Shown here: one piece after another, positions 13,245-17,984 of the stretch
How the letters are laid out: each line of letters begins with the position of its first letter
Numbering within the stretch: position 1 is the first letter of the stretch
NCBI GenBank assembly: GCA_022729835.1
Contig: DZBC01000015.1
Span: 1-17,984 of the forward strand
DNA: 17,984 nt
Direction: 5' to 3'
Source: Sulfuricurvum sp.
GTDB lineage: Bacteria; Campylobacterota; Campylobacteria; Campylobacterales; Sulfurimonadaceae
Notes under the pieces: generated by a model
The model's input: only the letters and a program-made list of their open reading frames with translations
Told to the model about the DNA's origin: nothing
Databases searched by the model: none
Translations under genes and position numbers: made by a program

Positions 13245-16211
13245 TTATATGCACTCCTTAAAATGCGCAAAGCCATTAGACTTCACAAATCCAACATCCG
13301 CAGCAATCGCCTCAAAATGCTTCTTGCCACAATCGATTTTGGCCTGTTCGGTGTCGCGCAAGTCTTCGCTAAAGAGGCTTCCTTTGCTCTCGATGACAAA
13401 GTAAAGCTTCTCTTTATTGTCTTTCTCGATCAAAACCGCCCAGTCGGGGTTGTATCCGCCCAGTGGCGTGTTGATTTTAAACCATGAAGGAAGTTTTGTA
13501 AAGAGTTTGACTTCATCGCTTTTGTTGAACGATCTTGCAAGCCCTTCTTCGACATCCGAATCATAAACGGTGTAATCGTATACTGATTTGCCCTCACGGT
13601 TTTCAATCATGTTTTTATTGAGATAACCGTAAAGTTCTTTCTCCTCAAAACACTCTTGAGTATAGAAGAAATCTTCACCGATTTTTTCATATTTGATCCC
13701 ATTGACGATAAACACGCTCATTGTTTTTCGGATGATTTTGATCGCCCCGTCGATGAATTTTTGAGGGTTATTTTTGAAACTCTCCAGCTTTTTGCTTTTG
13801 ATCAAAATATCGACGATATTTTTGCGGGTTAGATTCGTTTCGTTTTGGAGATAGGTGATGATATCGGGAAGATCATAATCGATAATCTCTAAATCAATAT
13901 TTTTTTCGATGATACTGTCATCATCGATTTCAACACCCACTTTCGTGATTTTATTTTTGGCTCTTGAATAGACATACTTGATCTTGCCGACGGTGAGATC
14001 GTTCGTAATTTTAGCTGCACACTCTTCGACGAGTTTATCAGCGTCAAACTGAACATTGTAGGTCGTTTTGTATTTGATACGCTCCCACAACTCTTTAAAA
14101 TCTTCACCCAGCAGAACTTCTTTGTTCAGGGTGATCAAGCGTTTATCGCTTGCGTCTTTGATGTTGAGATTCCCCGCTATTTTTTTAATAACGGAAGTGA
14201 TTTCGTTTTGTAAATGGCTAAATTGTTCAGGGACTTGGAATTTTCCGTCTCGCATATCAAGCCTCAAGCTATCTTGAATTTTGCCCTTGCTATCGATATA
14301 TTTTTCCTCTTTGAGATACGCATAAACGGCTTCACTGTTGGTCGCCCCAAAATAGTCGTATTTTCCTTCGATATTTTGGTAAGAAATGTTGGCAAAAAAA
14401 TGTTCTTCGATGATGCCAAATTTGATTCCGTCTTCTTTTTCGATCTCCTCTTGAAGCCCACGGGCAAAAGCCTCATAACTTTCATTTGCCATTACGGTAA
14501 GGGTGTTGACCTCAAAGCCGTGAACCCGTTGTCCATCTTGATTCACACATATACGCAATCCTCGACCTATCTCCTGACGCTTTTTGATGACGGAGGCGGT
14601 TTCATTGAGGGTACAGATTTGGAAAACATTGGGATTATCCCACCCCTCTTTTAACGCACTGTGGGAAAAGATAAAACGCAACGACGATTCAAAAGAGAGT
14701 AATTTTTCCTTATCTTTCATGATGAGGGTAAAAGTGTCTTCATCGTCTTTATTGTTCCCTGTACTGTCTTTGAATACCCCTTTTTTATCGCTCGAAAAAT
14801 AGCCGTTATGAATTTTGGAAACTTCGGTTTGGATATCGACATCACCGAAAAGGGTATTGTATTTTCGCATACGAGAAATTTCTACATAGAGTTCTTCAAA
14901 CCACTGAGCATATTTCCCTTTTTGAGGATTGCCCGCTTCGTCATAGAGTCGATAATTGGCTACTTTATCGATAAAAAAGAGGCTGAGAACCTTGATCCCT
15001 TTAGCTGTCAATCGTAGCTCTTTATCCAAATGCTCCTCAATGGTTTTACGGATTTGGAGTTTTTTAACCGTCTCATCATCCATCCCCCCTAACACTTCAC
15101 CGATGGCTACACTTTCACCATTGGAAAATTCGATGTATTCATTCCCCTTTTCGATGCAGATGTCATTTATGGTATAACCGCTATAAACATCTCTTCCTTT
15201 CGACGCTTCATACAAATCAGTATTATCTTTGATTGTTATCTCTTTTCTAACCGTTGAAGAGTTTTGATTGATATCGATTTCAATCTTGGCACTGCGTGGT
15301 GATGCTTTGACGCTTATGAGTTTGATATAAGGCTTGTTGAATGTATCGCTTATTTGGATATTCGCCACTTCGATCTGCTTGACAAGTTTTTGCTCATACG
15401 CATCGATAGAGTCGAGCTTGTACATCAGATTGAATTTCTCTATATGTGTAGCACTGTATCGTAGTCTACAAAGAGGATTGAGCGTTTCAATAGCCTTTTT
15501 AGCGTTTGGAGTATTATCGGCGCTCTGAGGCTCATCAATGATGAGGATCGGATTGGTTGAAGCGATAAACTCTATCGGACGCTGACCATTTAGGCGGTCA
15601 TTGGTACGGTGGATGATGTTGGCTGCATTGTCTTTGGTCGGATCGGCGAAGCTTTTGCGGAAAGCGTCGATGTTGATCACCATGATACGAATATCACTGC
15701 TAGTGGCAAAATCTCTCACTTGTTCAAGATTGGAGCTGTCATAAATGAAATAATCATACGGCGTGTTGTCAAAAATGCTTTTGAAATGCTCTTTGGTGAT
15801 ATCGAGGGTCTTTTTCGTCCCCTCTTTGATAGCGATAGAGGGAACGACGATGATGAATTTGGTAAATCCGTATCGGCGGTTGAGTTCGAATATCGTGCGG
15901 AGATAGACATAGGTTTTCCCCGTTCCTGTCTCCATCTCGATAGAAAAATCCATCGAGTCGAGTTTCTTGCTCTGAGGTAGTCCGTTTTTGAGCTGGACAT
16001 GCTGAACATTGGCGAGAATTTCATCTTCGAGTAGTTCGAGTCTGTTTCCAATACCCAAATCATTGAGATCGTTAGTCGTTCTCTGACCTTTTGCGCCATG
16101 TGCTACAACGCTGAAATTGCCTTGGCAAACTTCCTGACCTTCGAAGATTTCGACGATGGAGTTGATGGCTCTGTCTTGGTATTCTAAGTTGCTGTCGAAT
16201 TGTATTTTCAT
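13245..16211 (-). CDS. res: Type III restriction endonuclease subunit Res
   Basis: This 988-residue, full-length Res translocase/nuclease works with Mod to cut DNA after ATP-driven communication between unmethylated sites. Domains in order: N-terminal MKIQFDSNLEYQDRAINSIV, typical of Res; helicase Walker A METGTGKT (93-100); DEPQ box (226-229); SATH (253-256); EGWDNPNV (522-529); and QEIGRGLR (546-553). The C-terminal PD-(D/E)xK nuclease has Asp923 in NPDWAVLIE and Glu941-x-Lys943 in FVIESKGS. All expected motifs are intact, so activity is expected. A stop in the same frame shortly upstream fixes the start at 16211, where AAAGAG is the only ribosome-binding site. The AT-rich composition differs from the genes to its left. 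A hairpin follows its stop. Confidence 0.95.
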   Translation of the reverse strand: MKIQFDSNLEYQDRAINSIVEIFEGQEVCQGNFSVVAHGAKGQRTTNDLNDLGIGNRLELLEDEILANVQHVQLKNGLPQSKKLDSMDFSIEMETGTGKTYVYLRTIFELNRRYGFTKFIIVVPSIAIKEGTKKTLDITKEHFKSIFDNTPYDYFIYDSSNLEQVRDFATSSDIRIMVINIDAFRKSFADPTKDNAANIIHRTNDRLNGQRPIEFIASTNPILIIDEPQSADNTPNAKKAIETLNPLCRLRYSATHIEKFNLMYKLDSIDAYEQKLVKQIEVANIQISDTFNKPYIKLISVKASPRSAKIEIDINQNSSTVRKEITIKDNTDLYEASKGRDVYSGYTINDICIEKGNEYIEFSNGESVAIGEVLGGMDDETVKKLQIRKTIEEHLDKELRLTAKGIKVLSLFFIDKVANYRLYDEAGNPQKGKYAQWFEELYVEISRMRKYNTLFGDVDIQTEVSKIHNGYFSSDKKGVFKDSTGNNKDDEDTFTLIMKDKEKLLSFESSLRFIFSHSALKEGWDNPNVFQICTLNETASVIKKRQEIGRGLRICVNQDGQRVHGFEVNTLTVMANESYEAFARGLQEEIEKEDGIKFGIIEEHFFANISYQNIEGKYDYFGATNSEAVYAYLKEEKYIDSKGKIQDSLRLDMRDGKFQVPEQFSHLQNEITSVIKKIAGNLNIKDASDKRLITLNKEVLLGEDFKELWERIKYKTTYNVQFDADKLVEECAAKITNDLTVGKIKYVYSRAKNKITKVGVEIDDDSIIEKNIDLEIIDYDLPDIITYLQNETNLTRKNIVDILIKSKKLESFKNNPQKFIDGAIKIIRKTMSVFIVNGIKYEKIGEDFFYTQECFEEKELYGYLNKNMIENREGKSVYDYTVYDSDVEEGLARSFNKSDEVKLFTKLPSWFKINTPLGGYNPDWAVLIEKDNKEKLYFVIESKGSLFSEDLRDTEQAKIDCGKKHFEAIAADVGFVKSNGFAHFKECI

Positions 16212-16368
16212 TTTTATTTCTCTTTAACTTTGTTTTATTGTAAACATGTGTATACTTCTCGTCTAATTTGACTTCTACCAAGTGTTCGAGTCCTACAAAA
16301 GGCTTCTTTACTTCTGTGCCAGAGAAGGTCGCAAGACCGTGAAAAACAGAGGCTTTTAAAACTTCCAT
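16072..16368 (-). CDS. Uncertain small ORF between DUF3800 gene and res
   Basis: A 98-codon frame starts at ATG 16368, with AAGGG five bases upstream, and overlaps the last 13 bases of the DUF3800 gene. The first 51 codons fill the only gap in the locus and read like real protein (for example ATFSGTEVKKPFVGLEHLVE). The last 46 or so run out of frame over the res start and become Arg/Gln-rich, as expected of a shadow. It may be a real small protein, a frameshifted C-terminal extension of the DUF3800 protein, or noise. I do not recognise it. Confidence 0.3.
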   Translation of the reverse strand: MEVLKASVFHGLATFSGTEVKKPFVGLEHLVEVKLDEKYTHVYNKTKLKRNKNENTIRQQLRIPRQSHQLHRRNLRRSGSLPRQFQRCSTWRKRSEND

Positions 16369-16958
16369 TTTGACCCTTTTTGCTCTTTTGTGTTATAGCC
16401 ATAAGAGACTAAGCCGATCAGAACATTGACATATTGAACCAAAATACTCTCATAGCTCTGACGAGGTTCGATCAATTTAATTTCACCCGTATAAATAGCA
16501 TTATTAAGAACTTTTTTGAGTAATGGCAAGGGCTTATAAACCTTATTGGTTTTATCATCGACATAGACATAATACTCATTATGTATCGTTGCGGTGTTCA
16601 TTTTATGCACTAAAACTTGGTAATAAAATTTATAGAATCCAATATCACTGTTATTTTGGTGATATTCAAAATTGATTTTACTCGTATCGACAACGATAGC
16701 TTTGAAAAATTTGAACTCCTCAAACTCAACAAACAGATCAACCAATGCCTTGTAAAACGGAAGCATCTTTTGGGATATTTTTGTCCATTTAATCTCCACA
16801 CTAAAGCCATGTAGAGTTTTGAGTTGCTTAATTTTTTGCTTGAGTAAATCTCTTTCCTCACGCTCTAGCCAAAGACTCCCTATAACCATGAAACCTTTTT
16901 CGTGAGCACTTTCTAAGAACTCTAGTCGTGATTCGTCACAATAGATATCAATCTTCAT
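16356..16958 (-). CDS. DUF3800-domain protein embedded in the Type III R-M locus
   Basis: This 200-residue protein matches the DUF3800 family, thought to have an RNase H-like fold and often found near defence and mobile genes; its activity is not established to my knowledge. Family features are I-Y-C-D-E-S at 5-10 (Asp8, Glu9), E-I-K-W at 55-58, Y-V-D-D-K at 132-136, and the C-terminal S-Y-E-S-I-L-V-Q-Y-V-N-V-L. The last usually contains Q-x-x-D, but here the Asp is Asn178. The protein is at the short end for the family and stops soon after this motif. The ATG at 16958 is one base after the mod stop (TGA-G-ATG), so it is translationally coupled to mod and belongs to the R-M operon. Base composition is the most AT-rich in the window. 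Confidence 0.75.
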   Translation of the reverse strand: MKIDIYCDESRLEFLESAHEKGFMVIGSLWLEREERDLLKQKIKQLKTLHGFSVEIKWTKISQKMLPFYKALVDLFVEFEEFKFFKAIVVDTSKINFEYHQNNSDIGFYKFYYQVLVHKMNTATIHNEYYVYVDDKTNKVYKPLPLLKKVLNNAIYTGEIKLIEPRQSYESILVQYVNVLIGLVSYGYNTKEQKGSKWKF

Positions 16959-16959
16959 C

Positions 16960-17984
16960 TCAAATACTCACAACTTCATCAATACCAAACTGCTTCAAAG
17001 TCTGCAACGCATTGGTTTTTACCACCGCATCGGCGAAGCTGCTGTCTTTGAATACGACCCGTGTGATTTCACTCTCATACTCTTCTTTGAGTTTGGCAAT
17101 ATGATTGACGGTTTCGAGGGCGATATGGTCGTCGAGACAAACGATCAATGCACCAAATCCGATGACGAATATTTTAGAACCGTTTATCGATTTTTCCTCT
17201 ATCGGTAGGGTCAAATCAAGTCCGTATTTGAGGAGCACTTCATAGAGAAGGTCTTCGGCTGATCGCCCCTCTTTGATATTGTCTATCGCATCGATGAGAT
17301 TGTCTTGAAGATTGTCGAAATCACTATCCCAAGATTTGATATTTGAGCTATCAAGTTTAAGCACTTTAAATCCGATGTCAAGTTCACTTTTGCCACTCTC
17401 ACTTTTTACTTTTTCACCTGCTCTTCGGATTCTCTCTTTTCCTATTTCACAGATATTTTTATATCCGGCCTTGAATGCTTCACTTTTTTCATCGGTCGTT
17501 TCAGGAAGTTGCACACAGATAAACTTTCGCTCTCCTCCATCTTCTGAATTTAGTTTCATAACCGCATGAGCTGTTGTTGCTGAACCACTGAAAAAGTCGA
17601 GAATAATATCATTTTGGCTTGAGCCAATATGTACTAATCGTTGTATTAGTGGAATTGATTTTGGAGTATCCATTGTTTCCTGACCATTAAACAATTTGAT
17701 TAATTCTTTTTTTGCACTATCCGTACTTCCAACTTCATCACTTCTCCATAGTGTATGAGGAGTAAGCCCTTGTTCAATTTCACTCAAAAATACTTTTCTT
17801 CTTGGCACATTATTCCCATCTTCACCAAACCAAATTCTATTGTCTTGCACTAATAACTCGTAATTTTCTTTGATTACACTCCAACATCTTCCACTCGGTG
17901 GATTGACTTTTTTCCCCGAAGGTGTTTCAATTGTATAAAATTGTGATTTTGTTGCATGTCCAGCTTGTGCATTTAATGAAACTG
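16960..17984 (-). CDS. mod: Type III DNA methyltransferase subunit Mod (partial, C-terminal part)
   Basis: The frame is open from the window edge to the TGA at 16962, giving 341 residues of the C-terminal part of Mod. It contains the stretch F-Y-T-I-x-T-P-S-G-K-x-V-N-P-P-x-G-R-C-W, then NRIWFGEDGNNVPRRKVFLS, TPHTLWRSDEVG and the AdoMet-binding motif I LDFFSGSATTAHAVM. Motif I lying toward the C-terminus is the order of beta-class (N6-adenine) Type III enzymes, where the catalytic DPPY and target-recognition region come earlier; those are outside the window. Motif I reads S-G-S-A-T-T rather than the commoner G-S-G-T-T. The specificity cannot be read here. The visible part has no frameshift or simple-sequence tract that would suggest phase variation. 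Confidence 0.93.
   Translation of the reverse strand, partial: VSLNAQAGHATKSQFYTIETPSGKKVNPPSGRCWSVIKENYELLVQDNRIWFGEDGNNVPRRKVFLSEIEQGLTPHTLWRSDEVGSTDSAKKELIKLFNGQETMDTPKSIPLIQRLVHIGSSQNDIILDFFSGSATTAHAVMKLNSEDGGERKFICVQLPETTDEKSEAFKAGYKNICEIGKERIRRAGEKVKSESGKSELDIGFKVLKLDSSNIKSWDSDFDNLQDNLIDAIDNIKEGRSAEDLLYEVLLKYGLDLTLPIEEKSINGSKIFVIGFGALIVCLDDHIALETVNHIAKLKEEYESEITRVVFKDSSFADAVVKTNALQTLKQFGIDEVVSI

Noticed and set aside
13129..13404. Plus-strand frame of 91 codons in and beyond the gap before res
   Set aside because: Over half of it is antisense to the well-supported res gene, it has no clear ribosome-binding site, and the translation has no recognisable features.
1..17984. CRISPR array, tRNA, rRNA or insertion sequence
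   Set aside because: No regularly spaced repeats, no cloverleaf or rRNA-like stretches and no transposase or terminal inverted repeats were seen by eye on either strand.

Overview
Every supportable gene in this 18 kb window lies on the minus strand, so transcription runs from high to low coordinates. The organism looks like a free-living Gram-negative bacterium. It has a lipobox-bearing CsgG-family lipoprotein, a predicted outer-membrane beta-barrel, many Sec-type signal peptides, AAGGAG ribosome-binding sites and TATAAT -10 boxes with poor -35 boxes. The style fits Campylobacterota (Sulfurimonas/Sulfuricurvum-like), but that placement is an inference from gene style and should be held loosely.

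Layout from right to left in the direction of transcription. (1) 17984-13245: a Type III restriction-modification locus with the C-terminal part of mod, a DUF3800 gene, an uncertain small ORF and a full-length res. It is more AT-rich than the rest and looks horizontally acquired. (2) 13068-11276: a two-gene operon with a phasin-like coiled-coil protein coupled by a GTGA overlap to an ABC1/UbiB-family kinase-like protein. (3) 11191-3543: an envelope gene cluster with an outer-membrane beta-barrel protein, a CsgG-family lipoprotein, a 1186-residue exported multidomain protein and two further exported proteins I cannot identify. (4) 3513-1794: an EAL-domain c-di-GMP phosphodiesterase overlapping pdxH. 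(5) 1658-1491: a small membrane protein with its own promoter, followed by a hairpin terminator. (6) 1338-1: a radical-SAM protein gene broken by two frameshifts, directly followed by the start of its usual partner, a UDG-like DNA glycosylase family gene.

The most unusual signals are these. The 10-mer CTTACATGTA (core palindrome TACATGTA) occurs at six sites between 1.4 and 11.3 kb, both inside and between genes, and at none in the restriction-modification region. The unrecognised exported-protein cluster sits tightly upstream of a c-di-GMP phosphodiesterase. The DUF3800 gene is inserted between mod and res. Three candidate indels fall within the first 1.5 kb, which suggests either real gene decay or a low-quality stretch of assembly.
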